Virus record (IMG/VR): IMGVR_UViG_3300002835_007718
Coordinates: 20,023-84,022 of that record
DNA length: 64,000 nt
Reading direction: 5' to 3' (one strand)
Source: a virus
Each line of letters starts with the position of its first letter. The first letter of the stretch is position 1. A model generated the notes under the pieces. The model saw only the letters and a list, made by a program, of their open reading frames with translations. It did not search any database and was not told the DNA's origin. Both the position numbers and the translations under genes were made by a program. Positions 1 to 8,982 of the stretch are shown here, one piece after another.

Positions 1-432
1 ATTTGCTTCAGCACCTTCTACATCCATTTTAACAATGTGGGGTCTTATAGTTTCGTTGTTTGCGTTTTTAAATGGGACACTAATTGAATTTTCTTTGTTA
101 AAAATACTATATGTTCCATTATTTGATTTACCATCGGAACGCATTCCTATTGTAAACTCGCCATCAGAATTAAACAACCCATATTCGTGTATAGTAAATC
201 GTGTATCTTCTAACTTTCGTAGTTCGTTCAAATTGTCTGGCTGTGGTTCGTATGCATGAAGTTCACATTCAGGATATACTTCTAAAAAAGATTCGGAAAA
301 ATATCCAATATTAGCACCAATATCGGCTATAATAGGATTTGGTGGATTTACACCATACGTTTCCTTCAATTCTTTTATTTGACGAAGTGCGCCAGGTTTA
401 AGTTGTGATTTTAATTGTTTTGTTAATAACAT
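1..432 (-). CDS. FkbM-family SAM-dependent methyltransferase (partial, C-terminus outside window)
   Basis: The first 144 residues are present and the frame runs off the left edge. Residues 35-45 (IADIGANIGYF) form the glycine-rich SAM-binding motif I, 'YEPQPDN' follows as the acidic loop after strand 2, and VKMDVEGAEA near residues 134-143 is the FkbM signature. FkbM enzymes usually methylate sugar hydroxyls in glycans or polyketides. The ATG overlaps the stop of the upstream gene as TAATG, so the two are translationally coupled at the end of the sugar operon. The substrate is unknown; a glycan made by the neighbouring enzymes is the natural guess. Confidence 0.8.
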   Translation of the reverse strand, partial: MLLTKQLKSQLKPGALRQIKELKETYGVNPPNPIIADIGANIGYFSESFLEVYPECELHAYEPQPDNLNELRKLEDTRFTIHEYGLFNSDGEFTIGMRSDGKSNNGTYSIFNKENSISVPFKNANNETIRPHIVKMDVEGAEAN

Positions 433-1130
433 TATTTTCTTGTTTTTAAAATGTAATGTCCCCAAAGTTCAGGATTATCAACTTCATAAGCATCACTTGT
501 GTATTCGTATTCTACTTTTAAACCTAAAGATTCTAACATAGATTGTATATTATCAATAGAATCCATCTTACCACCTCTATAATTTTCTACCTCAACATCC
601 TTAACAACATTTAAAAATTTTTCTAAATTTGGTTCTGGTGAGTATAAAGAACGATATTGGTTATATTCCGTAGCACATATTAGTCTTTCAGTTATATTAG
701 AAAAAGTTTTAAAGAAATAATCTATACTAAATATAACTCCAGAATCTTTAGTTAAATTTTGACATTTTGTAAAAAAATCTTTCTTATTATTTGTAGTAAG
801 ATGATGCAAAAACCAACGATTTAAAATAATATCAAATTTCACATCCGTTTCAAATTTAAATATATTTGCGCTTATAAATTTTGCACTCTTAAAACCATAA
901 GTAGAATTTTTAAACTCATTTTCAAATACCTTTGATAAGTCTATGCAAACTAAATTTATTTTTGATTTTGTATTAATATCAACATCTTGTATTTCCCAAG
1001 CGTTTGGAGAACCTACTATTAAAATATTATACTCAATTTCTAAATTACAATATGATTCTATAAAATTTTTAATATCTGTTCTAGTACATTTATCAAAAAA
1101 TTTATTGTGCATCATTGGATTTCCAGCCAT
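432..1130 (-). CDS. Class I SAM-dependent methyltransferase-like protein
   Basis: This 232-residue protein has a Rossmann-methyltransferase layout: NILIVGSPNAWEIQ around residue 35 in the place of motif I, an acidic VCIDLSKVF segment as motif II, and DIILNRWFLHHLT around residues 100-112, which is typical of the motif IV strand and the loop after it. Motif I is degenerate (GSPNAWE rather than GxGxG), so SAM binding is likely but not certain. It lies between the cytidylyltransferase and the FkbM methyltransferase with gaps under 10 bases. It probably acts on a small sugar metabolite or glycan; the substrate cannot be read from sequence. Confidence 0.6.
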   Translation of the reverse strand: MAGNPMMHNKFFDKCTRTDIKNFIESYCNLEIEYNILIVGSPNAWEIQDVDINTKSKINLVCIDLSKVFENEFKNSTYGFKSAKFISANIFKFETDVKFDIILNRWFLHHLTTNNKKDFFTKCQNLTKDSGVIFSIDYFFKTFSNITERLICATEYNQYRSLYSPEPNLEKFLNVVKDVEVENYRGGKMDSIDNIQSMLESLGLKVEYEYTSDAYEVDNPELWGHYILKTRK

Positions 1131-1137
1131 ATATTTC

Positions 1138-1680
1138 CTATTTTAAATTATTTTTTGCTAATTCTAAATCAGATTCATAGTGAACATCCACCGCATTATC
1201 TTTAATACATCCCAATCTTTTACTAACTTGACCTGATTTTAGATATGCATACTTAAATATACGAACTGAACCACTGCGTTTATAACTTGGATTAACCGTA
1301 ATCAAATCATCATATTTATTTTCAATCATATAGTCAATACACTCATCAAGAGTATGCGACCTATTTGGGTTGTCTGGCTGAAGACCTATTACAAGGTCGT
1401 AATCATGTAATGTTTTATTAACTATATCTAAATATACGTCCACCACTTCGGTATCACCACATAATTCTTTAGAGCGTTCATCAAAATAAACACCATATTG
1501 TTCACAAATTGATTTAACTTCAGCACTCTCCGATGAAACTAATATGGTTACCTCATGTTTACTTTGGTTTGCATAATCTACTGAATGTAGGAACATAGGT
1601 TTACCATTCAACTCACGAATGTTTTTCTTTTCCAATCGTGTTGAGTCAAGTTTGGTTGGGATAATTACTAATACTTTCAT
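1138..1680 (-). CDS. Acylneuraminate (CMP-sugar) cytidylyltransferase-like protein
   Basis: The N-terminus MKVLVIIPTKLDSTRLEKKN, followed by LNGKPMFLHSVDYA, matches the nucleotide-binding start of NeuA/KdsB-type cytidylyltransferases (IPARxxSxRxxxKN, GxPL). DLVIGLQPDNPNRSHTLDECI matches the segment of the family that contacts CTP and sugar. Such enzymes activate sialic-acid-like or Kdo-like sugars as CMP-sugars. At 180 residues it is shorter than typical NeuA (about 220-230) and may have a reduced C-terminal dimerisation arm. The start ATG overlaps the stop of the upstream dehydrogenase gene. Its presence suggests that the operon makes or re-routes a nine- or eight-carbon acidic sugar. Confidence 0.72.
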   Translation of the reverse strand: MKVLVIIPTKLDSTRLEKKNIRELNGKPMFLHSVDYANQSKHEVTILVSSESAEVKSICEQYGVYFDERSKELCGDTEVVDVYLDIVNKTLHDYDLVIGLQPDNPNRSHTLDECIDYMIENKYDDLITVNPSYKRSGSVRIFKYAYLKSGQVSKRLGCIKDNAVDVHYESDLELAKNNLK

Positions 1681-2594
1681 AATTTATTTATAGCCCATTT
1701 GTAGGCTTTTTCTTGTCCTTGAATTGTCATACCACCAATATGAGGTGTAAATATACAATTTAATTTTGAATTATCCAAATTAAAAAATGCAGATTTTGAA
1801 ATATCACCAAATTCATCCTCAATCACATCAGCTGCATATCCGTAAAGTTTACACTCTTTAAGTGCTTTGATTACATCTGATTCATTCACAATCTCACCAC
1901 GAGATGTATTTACTAAAAACTTAACATTACGAGAAAGTAAATCGTAGTCAATCATATATTTTGTTTCATCACTAACATGAACGTGAAGTGATACTGCATC
2001 GCATATTTGGAATAAATCCTGTAATGTTTTTACATTAGATTCATCTGAATATGGGTCATAAATATAAACTTGAGCATCAAAGGCTCTACAATATTTTACC
2101 ATCATCTTACCCAATCTACCATATCCAACAATACCAACTTTGAAGTCTTTCATTTGTTGACCTACAAAAGGTAGATAATCCCAACTTTTTTCTTCTTTGG
2201 TTTTGTTGTTTGAAATTGTAATGTTTCTCATCAAATCAAGAAGAAGTCCAAATGCAAGTTCTGAAGTAGATGGTAGTTGATTGATTAGTTCATAGTCTTT
2301 GGTTAAAGAATATATCTTGATTCCAACCGATTCACAATAATCAATATCAATATGATTCATACCCGTAGAGCAGGTGTTGATTAGAGATACATTTGTTCCG
2401 TTTAATAATTCCTCATCAATTTTATAAGTTTGTTGATTTGGATTACACAGTATTGTATCTATGCTTTTGTTCAATAACAAATCCCTAACTTCCGACTTTG
2501 AACCTTCTTCTAAAAGATGTATTTCACCCTTTGTAGCCAATAAATTTAAAACACCATTTAGATGTTTGATAGGAGTTACCACAGCTATTTTCAT
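1677..2594 (-). CDS. D-isomer-specific 2-hydroxyacid dehydrogenase family protein
   Basis: The 305-residue protein has the split catalytic/NAD-binding layout of this family. VGIVGYGRLGKMM (about residues 153-165) is the GxGxxG Rossmann motif, 'YDPYSDE' supplies the acidic residue after strand 2, LVNTSRGEIVNE carries the conserved arginine region, DVIEDE carries the glutamate region, and FTPHIGGMT contains the catalytic histidine. Family members reduce or oxidise 2-hydroxyacids with NAD(H). Inside a sugar operon it may act on a sugar acid or phosphoglycerate-type precursor. The start overlaps the upstream stop by 4 bases. The substrate is unknown. Confidence 0.8.
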   Translation of the reverse strand: MKIAVVTPIKHLNGVLNLLATKGEIHLLEEGSKSEVRDLLLNKSIDTILCNPNQQTYKIDEELLNGTNVSLINTCSTGMNHIDIDYCESVGIKIYSLTKDYELINQLPSTSELAFGLLLDLMRNITISNNKTKEEKSWDYLPFVGQQMKDFKVGIVGYGRLGKMMVKYCRAFDAQVYIYDPYSDESNVKTLQDLFQICDAVSLHVHVSDETKYMIDYDLLSRNVKFLVNTSRGEIVNESDVIKALKECKLYGYAADVIEDEFGDISKSAFFNLDNSKLNCIFTPHIGGMTIQGQEKAYKWAINKL

Positions 2595-3583
2595 AAAAAC
2601 TTTTTAATTTCATTTACCATTAAGAATGTGCTGTTGAATTCAAGTCCGCCTGTAATGGTATTTTGTATAAAATCTTTTTTTAAAGTATACTCTCTTAAAT
2701 ATGATTTGAAATCATTATTAATATCAAAAAGACCATCGTAATCATAAAAGTTTGATACTTGACCACTTTTATCAATTAACACCGTAGGTATACCAAATTG
2801 AATGGGTTTAAACGCCAGAGTTGATGGTGCTGATATAACTATTTTACTTTCAGATATTAATTGATTATCGTTTTTAACATCTACTAATATACGATAATTT
2901 AAGTTATCAGGCAATATCCCTTTTAAATATTTTACATTGTGTTCAAACCCATTTTCATCAGCTCTACTTTTGAGCTTAAAAATTATCGGTAAATTATATT
3001 CTTTTTGTAAAGATACCAAATCTAATTTTTCAAAAAGTTCTTTTCCAAAGTTTACCTTAAACGGAGATGGTCTATTATTTAAAAAGTTTATGATGACAAG
3101 TATGTGTTTTTTTTCCAAACCTTTATAATTTATTAACCCATCATTCGCAGGTATTCCAATTGGTATACAATAATCAAACTGCTTTTCTTTATTTCCAAAA
3201 ACAAAACAGTTATCAAAGACTTTTTTATACCCTTCTATCAAATAAGGATTGTCACCATTTCCGTGGGTGCAAGCCAACATTGGACCTTTTTTATTTTCGT
3301 ATATTCTATCAAGCTTCGTTTTCGGTGTCAGCCGATTGTCATCTGAAATAATGAGGTCGTATTTTGAACTATCACAATAGTCGTAAAATACTTCATTAAA
3401 ATACGCATCATATTTTAAATCAAATACCAACCTTAAATCATCATCACCAACCCATTTATGAGATTTGCTCATTTGATAAACTTTGAGTAAATCTAATTCG
3501 TACTCTTTTGCAAGATGTGGTATGATTGGATAAATTCGTTCACCAACCCTATATTGTGAAGTTATGAATAGTATTTTTTTCAA
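2591..3583 (-). CDS. GT-B-fold glycosyltransferase/epimerase-like protein
   Basis: This 330-residue protein begins MKKILFITSQYRVGERIYPI, a Rossmann start like GT-B enzymes and UDP-GlcNAc 2-epimerases. It contains VISAPSTLAFKPIQFGIPTVLID near residues 255-275, the glycine/proline-rich nucleotide-sugar-binding loop region of CDP-glycerol transferase- and epimerase-like proteins. The initiator is TTG at 3583, inside a TTGA overlap with the upstream stop; no ATG is available nearby. It is likely cytoplasmic and part of the glycan operon. Donor and acceptor cannot be deduced, and it could equally be an epimerase-type hydrolase. Confidence 0.5.
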   Translation of the reverse strand: MKKILFITSQYRVGERIYPIIPHLAKEYELDLLKVYQMSKSHKWVGDDDLRLVFDLKYDAYFNEVFYDYCDSSKYDLIISDDNRLTPKTKLDRIYENKKGPMLACTHGNGDNPYLIEGYKKVFDNCFVFGNKEKQFDYCIPIGIPANDGLINYKGLEKKHILVIINFLNNRPSPFKVNFGKELFEKLDLVSLQKEYNLPIIFKLKSRADENGFEHNVKYLKGILPDNLNYRILVDVKNDNQLISESKIVISAPSTLAFKPIQFGIPTVLIDKSGQVSNFYDYDGLFDINNDFKSYLREYTLKKDFIQNTITGGLEFNSTFLMVNEIKKFL

Positions 3584-4206
3584 TGGTATAACCTATGAAC
3601 TTTAAATGTTTCAACATACTTGATTCCCCTACGAGCACATTGGTAATTTGTATGGAAATCTTCTACAACCTCATCGGTAAAATAAAGGTGTTTTCTTTGA
3701 CTTTCAAAATTATCAAATTGTTTGATTTTTTCGCTCAAGAATGGAGTCACATCAACAAATACGTTGGGAACCCAAGTATCCAAAGTTGATGGAGTTCTAT
3801 AATCTACCACACTTATAGCGTGTCTTCTACAAACCGCCATACCCACATTGTTTATTTTTTTGTGGTCGTGGTGAGTATCTTCTTCAGGTGGAAGTAAAAT
3901 CAAATCATACGAAGATATATCGTGTGTTGTTTCAATCTTATTAACCAAAAAATCATATGGAATGTTAATAGTATGGTCTTCTGATAGGAATGAACCTTTT
4001 ACGTTTGGTAGAGAACTCCAAATGTTCATACACTCTTGGTGGCGATTTCTACTTGAAGATGTATCAAATTTACCACCAATTGAAATTGTTATAATATCAA
4101 ATTGAGTGTCTTGGAACTTATACATACTTGCCAAAGCCCCATATTCAATATCATCCGGATGTGGTGATAGACACAATACTCTATCTGCGTTTAAAAACTT
4201 ACCCAT
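3580..4206 (-). CDS. PIG-L/LmbE-family N-acetylglucosaminyl deacetylase
   Basis: LCLSPHPDDIEYGA, close to the N-terminus, is the zinc-binding PHPDD(E) signature of PIG-L/LmbE deacetylases, and PPEEDTHHDHKKINN further on is the HxDH zinc/catalytic motif. These enzymes remove an acetyl group from N-acetyl-sugar conjugates. I chose the ATG at 4206, which follows directly after the upstream stop (TAATATG), over a GTG eight codons earlier inside the upstream gene. The protein is about 208 residues, slightly short for the family but with both metal motifs. It supports synthesis of an amino-sugar in this operon. Confidence 0.82.
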   Translation of the reverse strand: MGKFLNADRVLCLSPHPDDIEYGALASMYKFQDTQFDIITISIGGKFDTSSSRNRHQECMNIWSSLPNVKGSFLSEDHTINIPYDFLVNKIETTHDISSYDLILLPPEEDTHHDHKKINNVGMAVCRRHAISVVDYRTPSTLDTWVPNVFVDVTPFLSEKIKQFDNFESQRKHLYFTDEVVEDFHTNYQCARRGIKYVETFKVHRLYH

Positions 4207-4207
4207 A

Positions 4208-4912
4208 TTATTTTTTTCCGTTATGTCCACTAATCATTTTAAAATATTCGTTATTTCTAACATCACCCTCAAGATAATCAATCTTAAAGTTATTCTTCCA
4301 TTCTACATAGTTTAAACTCATTTGGTCTCTACGAGAATGATACTTCATTTCAGTCCACCAACCCTCATTTAATTTTACACAAGATGGGTCATTATGCTTT
4401 CTAATAACAACACTTGTTTCTGCTAATCCAAAATCTTTTGGAAATCCTTCGGATTTGTATTTTTCAATTTGTTGTTTAATAATGTTTGGATTATCCTTAA
4501 AGTTTTTGGTTCCACGCTCAGGCGTTCTATCCATATTCTGCTGACCCAACTGAAATATAGCATCAGCCTCTTGGTAGATACAATTTCTTTTATCAAAACA
4601 TTTCATATGGTCATATGTTTGAAAAATTTTACCATCAAGCAATGGATTCAAATCTTTTAACATTAACATATTACCATCCATCCAAATGGAATACTCATAC
4701 TCCGAAACATATCGGTGTGGTAGGGCTTTATACTTTCTAGCGTTTCTCGTTGGGTCTTCGTAGATTTGATTTACCTTAACAACCTTCCAAAAATCAGATT
4801 GAAACTCGTGGTCTGAAAAGCAGATATAGTCAATCCCTTCAGATTTGTATTGTCCTTGTGGTAAGTCATCATACTTACCAAATATAGCGGTGTAAACTAC
4901 TCCCTTTTTCAT
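4208..4912 (-). CDS. DUF616 glycosyltransferase-like protein
   Basis: The protein starts VVYTAIFGKYDDLPQG, the hallmark of DUF616 (TOD1/MUCI70-type) proteins, which are glycosyltransferases of GT-A type. 'YSIWMDGNMLMLKDL' (about residues 73-87) provides a DxN/DxD-like metal-sugar motif and 'WTEMKYHSRRDQMSLNYV' is another conserved DUF616 block. Length (234) fits single-domain members. It is sandwiched between the PIG-L deacetylase and a further glycosyltransferase-like gene, with only a few bases between them. The linkage it forms is unknown. Confidence 0.72.
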   Translation of the reverse strand: MKKGVVYTAIFGKYDDLPQGQYKSEGIDYICFSDHEFQSDFWKVVKVNQIYEDPTRNARKYKALPHRYVSEYEYSIWMDGNMLMLKDLNPLLDGKIFQTYDHMKCFDKRNCIYQEADAIFQLGQQNMDRTPERGTKNFKDNPNIIKQQIEKYKSEGFPKDFGLAETSVVIRKHNDPSCVKLNEGWWTEMKYHSRRDQMSLNYVEWKNNFKIDYLEGDVRNNEYFKMISGHNGKK

Positions 4913-5748
4913 AGATAAAATTGACTACGGATTATGTTAGAACCAAGGTTTGGTCTTGCGACGGTGTAAGTGGGTGAGTAATTTGAAATGGTGTCGTTCA
5001 TACCTGTTTGATTACCCACATTGAACTTGGATTTAGTTTTGATATACAACTGAACTCGTGTGTTGATGTGTCTCATATCCAAAGCCGGTTTGAACACCAA
5101 ACCCACATCCTGCGATTTAGTCCAATAAAACATAGGTAGGTCATACTCATCAATTTTTTGTTGGATTTTCTCAATACCAACACCATCAAATCTATTTGAA
5201 ATCAGTAGAGTTCCAAAATCATCATCACAATGGTCTTTGATTACATTATCACCAAATTCCTTTTCTTCATCAGAAAAATACAACTCTGGCTCAATATCTT
5301 CAAAAGAATCAAACTGCCAGAATCGTAGGATTTCTTCCATCAACGGAGCATCTTCATTTCCATATATTCGGTAGTGGTCATTAAACACATCACCCTCAAA
5401 TGAATCTACAAATCCATCCACATATGGGTTATTGTCAAAGATGGTGTGAACTACATCAAATGGGTCGTCCCAAGAGGACCAGTTTTTTTCCATCTGACCA
5501 AACATCTTTCTCAACAATTCCGGCGAGGGAATCCACACTTTACAATCCGGATACTTCTCTTTGAGTTTTCGTGGGAACGAAGAAATAATTCCCCAATCAC
5601 CAACACCAAAACAAGTTCGTAGAATTACAAAGTTTTTAGTTTCAAGATACTCATCTGGAATGTAGGATGGGTCTTCCATAGGAAATCCCAACTTGTCAAC
5701 TTCTCCGATAGGATATAGTTCGTTATTGTATGTTCTCCAAAAAATCAT
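4909..5748 (-). CDS. Glycosyltransferase-like protein (possible GT9/ADP-heptose-transferase type)
   Basis: About 279 residues from the ATG at 5748, which overlaps the stop of the upstream dehydrogenase as ATGA; a longer reading to 5781 would run into that gene. 'LRTCFGVGDWGIISSFPRKL' resembles the glycine-rich donor-facing loop at the start of GT9-like transferases, and the C-terminal region ('IKTKSKFNVGNQTGMND') resembles a loop facing the second Rossmann domain. This is a weak family call: the fold looks GT-B-like, but I see no decisive catalytic motif. Operon position supports a role in glycan assembly. Confidence 0.45.
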   Translation of the reverse strand: MIFWRTYNNELYPIGEVDKLGFPMEDPSYIPDEYLETKNFVILRTCFGVGDWGIISSFPRKLKEKYPDCKVWIPSPELLRKMFGQMEKNWSSWDDPFDVVHTIFDNNPYVDGFVDSFEGDVFNDHYRIYGNEDAPLMEEILRFWQFDSFEDIEPELYFSDEEKEFGDNVIKDHCDDDFGTLLISNRFDGVGIEKIQQKIDEYDLPMFYWTKSQDVGLVFKPALDMRHINTRVQLYIKTKSKFNVGNQTGMNDTISNYSPTYTVARPNLGSNIIRSQFYL

Positions 5749-6569
5749 TCCGAAACAGCCCTTCCTTTCATTTTTTCCCAATCTCGTTCAGGTCTAACTT
5801 CAAGGTTTGTTTTCCAACCACCTTCGATGGTGTTCATATTCACACCTACCTCTTTAGCAAATGTAATCAATGCGTTCACATCTTTTGGGAAACAGGTTCC
5901 ACCATATCCCATTTTACCATCCGGTCCGGGAACGTGAAGGTGAGAATCCCCAATACGACCATCAGAGGCAAATCCGTAAAGAGCATCATCCCAATTCACA
6001 CCAATTTCTAATGCAAGTCGGTAGAACTCGTTCATCACCGCAACTTTGGTGGCGAAGAATGTATTGTTCATATACTTGATGTATTCCGCAGTGGTAGAGT
6101 CGGTATGAATGATGTGTCGGTTTTTAAATCTATCCGTAAACAATTCTTCAACTCGTTTGGTAAGTTGTGGGTCTCCGCCCAAAATGATTCGGGCTTGAGT
6201 TAACATATCCAACTTTGCGGTTCGTTCAGTCAAGAACTCCGGTGAGAATACTACGTTGTATCCGTAGCGTTGTATTAAAACTTTGGTTGTACCCGGCAAC
6301 ACCGTGGACTTAATAATAAAGATTGTATCTTTTTTAGGAGTGATTGATTCAAAGAATTTTTCAATGTATGAAATGTCTTGTGAACCATCCAACTTCATAG
6401 GGGTTGGTAGTGATACAAAGACGAATTCTTGTTCGAGGGCTTCTTCAAGGGTATGGGTAGCCTTCAAAGGGTCAATGTCGTAAACACGCACATCTGCGGT
6501 TGGGGAAAAGGCAAACGCTTGGGACTCACCCACAAAACCATTTCCAATAATTGCAACTGTTTTTTTCAT
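5745..6569 (-). CDS. UDP-glucose/GDP-mannose 6-dehydrogenase-like protein, C-terminal domain missing
   Basis: KTVAIIGNGFVGESQAFAF is the N-terminal NAD-binding GxGxxG. 'IIKSTVLPGTTK' and 'SPEFLTERTAKLD' are family blocks, and GYGGTCFPKDVNALI contains the catalytic cysteine with its GGxCFPKD context. The family oxidises UDP-glucose (or a related sugar nucleotide) to the uronic acid. The protein stops about 35 residues after the catalytic motif, so at 274 residues it lacks most of the C-terminal sugar-nucleotide domain of the usual 390-450. I chose ATG 6569 because the reading frame upstream of it has no family similarity. It may be a degenerate or specialised short form. Confidence 0.8.
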   Translation of the reverse strand: MKKTVAIIGNGFVGESQAFAFSPTADVRVYDIDPLKATHTLEEALEQEFVFVSLPTPMKLDGSQDISYIEKFFESITPKKDTIFIIKSTVLPGTTKVLIQRYGYNVVFSPEFLTERTAKLDMLTQARIILGGDPQLTKRVEELFTDRFKNRHIIHTDSTTAEYIKYMNNTFFATKVAVMNEFYRLALEIGVNWDDALYGFASDGRIGDSHLHVPGPDGKMGYGGTCFPKDVNALITFAKEVGVNMNTIEGGWKTNLEVRPERDWEKMKGRAVSE

Positions 6570-6621
6570 AGATAATTGTAAAATTTTCTTTATGACACAC
6601 GATTCGTTTCCAAAACACCCA

Positions 6622-7239
6622 TCACGATAGGGTTTCGTAATAATCGTTTTGTCGTTCTTGTCGTTCGATTTGCTTTGGATGATATAGAGAAAATTCTTCT
6701 GCCCAAGGTAAGTTTGAAATAGTGTTGTATCCAACGAGTTTCTCGTGAACCTTGTTTTCCCAACGAATGGACTCTTTGTTTTTATAGATTCTCCATTGTG
6801 GGTCTGGAAAGTTTACCCATCCCTTTTCATCTACGTTCCAACCCCACTTTTGAATGTGGTCTTGAGTCAATCCCTCTACTGTATTTACTCGTGGGACAAG
6901 AATTACATCCACATCATTTGATTGTAAAATTTCATGAATGTTATCCATAAGAACTTCATTGGGTATTTCATCTGCGTCAATCTGAAAGATATAATTACCC
7001 AAACAAGCTTCGGTTAATGAGTTTTTCATATGTCCAAAGTGACCATCAAAGTGATACCCAATTTTTCTGATACTATCACCTAATATAGTTAGATATCGTT
7101 CTACTTCGGGTGTTCCATTATTTGTATCGTAGAACACCACAATTTCATCTTGTGGTTGTTTTCGGTCAATAAGGAATGTAAGTAATCGTTGTATTTCAAC
7201 AAACTCGTTACAAACCGTCACTGCGTAACTAATTTTCAT
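6622..7239 (-). CDS. GT2-family glycosyltransferase
   Basis: The sequence starts KISYAVTVCNEFVEIQRLL, the GT-A/GT2 nucleotide-binding start, continues with EIVVFYDTNNG, and carries FQIDADEIPNEVLM, where the DADE is the DxD-type metal-binding motif. The length (205) covers only the catalytic GT-A domain, as in small phage and LPS-core transferases. The ATG at 7239 is preferred over a TTG at 7245 that overlaps the upstream stop. The acceptor is unknown. Confidence 0.8.
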   Translation of the reverse strand: MKISYAVTVCNEFVEIQRLLTFLIDRKQPQDEIVVFYDTNNGTPEVERYLTILGDSIRKIGYHFDGHFGHMKNSLTEACLGNYIFQIDADEIPNEVLMDNIHEILQSNDVDVILVPRVNTVEGLTQDHIQKWGWNVDEKGWVNFPDPQWRIYKNKESIRWENKVHEKLVGYNTISNLPWAEEFSLYHPKQIERQERQNDYYETLS

Positions 7240-7241
7240 AA

Positions 7242-7715
7242 TCAATCTTCTTTTTGAACTTGTTCTTCTTGTCTTCTTTTAGCTACGGAGGCTATTTTAT
7301 CATTTAACCCATAATTGTAATTATAAACTACTATCTGACTTACATTCGTGTAAATCAGAGTTCGGTATCCTTCTTGAAGTTTTTTCTTACGAATCTCACC
7401 CATATAGAATGCTTTAGATGCTTCATCAATTCGTAGTTTAGTTAAATCTAATTTACGAACACGGGTAGATTCCGCCATAATCTCTGGATAATCTGCTGCT
7501 AATTTTGAAAACAAAATTGGACTAACCTTATCAAGGTCTATACAATGAAGATATTCTTTAAATCTTGGTTGTAAAACAAACACGAAATACTCACTTTTTT
7601 CACCATTAACTTTAGTGTAGTTAATCTTAGCAACCATACCACGTTCCAATCGTTCTTTTTGTAAACGAGTTGGGTCGGTCATTTTATTTCGGTGTTGAGT
7701 TTTAAAATCAGGCAT
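7242..7715 (-). CDS. Hypothetical phage protein
   Basis: A 157-residue, lysine/arginine-rich protein with no family I recognise. The middle ('YFVFVLQPRFKEYLHCIDLDKVSP', split by charged segments) looks alpha/beta, and a basic helix (residues about 112-125) precedes 'YRTLIYTNVSQIVVYNYNY'. No signal peptide or membrane segment is visible. Its start overlaps the end of the upstream glycosyltransferase gene by 8 bases and its stop overlaps the next, so it is fully embedded in the sugar operon although it does not look like a sugar enzyme. Confidence 0.6.
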   Translation of the reverse strand: MPDFKTQHRNKMTDPTRLQKERLERGMVAKINYTKVNGEKSEYFVFVLQPRFKEYLHCIDLDKVSPILFSKLAADYPEIMAESTRVRKLDLTKLRIDEASKAFYMGEIRKKKLQEGYRTLIYTNVSQIVVYNYNYGLNDKIASVAKRRQEEQVQKED

Positions 7716-8982
7716 CTAATTTCTTCAATTTAGGTAGTTGAAGTGTAACTTGTTGAGGTCCTTTTCCCGCGTTATGTTTTTGTAGAATGTCACCAAGTAA
7801 TTGAGTCATTTTTCCAATCGTAAAGTTATCCTTTACATACTTGCGGTTTTTACGAGACCTTTCTTCTGCTTTTTTATAATTATCGTAAATCCATTTTAAA
7901 TGGCCACCCGCGTCTGAATAATCTATATTAAACCAACTAGCTTCTTTCATAATCCAATCATTAGCTGATGATGGATGAACTTGTTTAACCTCACCACCAA
8001 TTAAGAAGTTGTAGTCATTATGTAGAAAATCCAAGTGACCACTCCAATTTGATGCAAGGATTGGTTTACCACTTACACACGCTTCTAATAGTGGTCTACC
8101 AAACCCCTCCCCCTTTGTAAACGATACGTGTGCTTTTACCTTTGGGTGATTATACAATGAGTTCATTTCCTCATCTGAAAGGTCACCATCGAGAATGTAA
8201 ATGTTTGGTATATTTTTAGAATCAATATTACTTTTAAGCATCTCAATTCGTTCTCGTATTTCATGAACATTTGTAATGCCAGGTGATACAAGTGATGTCT
8301 TGAGGATAAGTGCTGGCTTCTTTACTTTGTTTTTAAAAACTTCAAGAAATGTATAAACCAATCCACTAACATTTTTTCGGTCTTCACCAGAGTTTCCTTG
8401 TAACCAATGACCTACAAATAAAAATGCAAAATCTTCTTTGATGTTTGACATTACTTCGTTTACCGAAGGATGGACTGGCGTTTTGTTATCGTAGATATTT
8501 TCGTGGAATCCTTCAAACAAAACTTCAACAGGTTTGGTAAGTTTTAATTCACCAATTTTTTGTTTAGTCTTTTCATCAATTTTATCATAAATAACATTTA
8601 GTGTAGATGCAGAGTGATTCGATGAAACAATATTTAAATCCATACGATTACATCCTTCAATAAATGCAGGACTGGCTTGGTTGGTTTCAATTACAGCAGA
8701 AACCCCAATATTAAAATGACCAGCAGGTTGAAATTCATTTGGAATTGTAATCTGAATCCAAATATCCGGCTTTTGGTTTAGATTGGATATAAAACGAGAT
8801 GTTAAATCAGAATCGGATTCACTTAAAGCATTTTGAGGTGTATTACCCCATCGCTGTGGTAGGATACGAATATCCCACTCTTCATTTTTTACTTCGATAA
8901 GAGACCTAACAAAATCTCTTGAACGAGAACCATACCCACTTCTTGTTGCAATAGGGCAACTAACTACACATAACTTTTTCAT
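7708..8982 (-). CDS. GT4-like glycosyltransferase
   Basis: A 424-residue GT-B protein. The C-terminal half has FTKGEGFGRPLLEACVSGKP (around residue 290), the E-x7-E nucleotide-sugar-binding motif of GT4 enzymes, preceded by 'NIYILDGDLSDEEMNSLY', the usual strand-loop before it. The N-terminal 'VVSCPIATRSGYGSRSRDFV' has the glycine-rich acceptor-side loop. The start overlaps the upstream GT4 gene as ATGA. The two look like paralogues of different age rather than a recent duplication. Probably retaining, cytoplasmic; donor unknown. Confidence 0.82.
   Translation of the reverse strand: MKKLCVVSCPIATRSGYGSRSRDFVRSLIEVKNEEWDIRILPQRWGNTPQNALSESDSDLTSRFISNLNQKPDIWIQITIPNEFQPAGHFNIGVSAVIETNQASPAFIEGCNRMDLNIVSSNHSASTLNVIYDKIDEKTKQKIGELKLTKPVEVLFEGFHENIYDNKTPVHPSVNEVMSNIKEDFAFLFVGHWLQGNSGEDRKNVSGLVYTFLEVFKNKVKKPALILKTSLVSPGITNVHEIRERIEMLKSNIDSKNIPNIYILDGDLSDEEMNSLYNHPKVKAHVSFTKGEGFGRPLLEACVSGKPILASNWSGHLDFLHNDYNFLIGGEVKQVHPSSANDWIMKEASWFNIDYSDAGGHLKWIYDNYKKAEERSRKNRKYVKDNFTIGKMTQLLGDILQKHNAGKGPQQVTLQLPKLKKLDA

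Noticed and set aside
6570-6734. N-terminal extension of the UDP-glucose dehydrogenase-like gene
   Set aside because: It overlaps the end of the GT2 gene, has no family similarity and the ATG at 6569 begins exactly at the NAD-binding motif.
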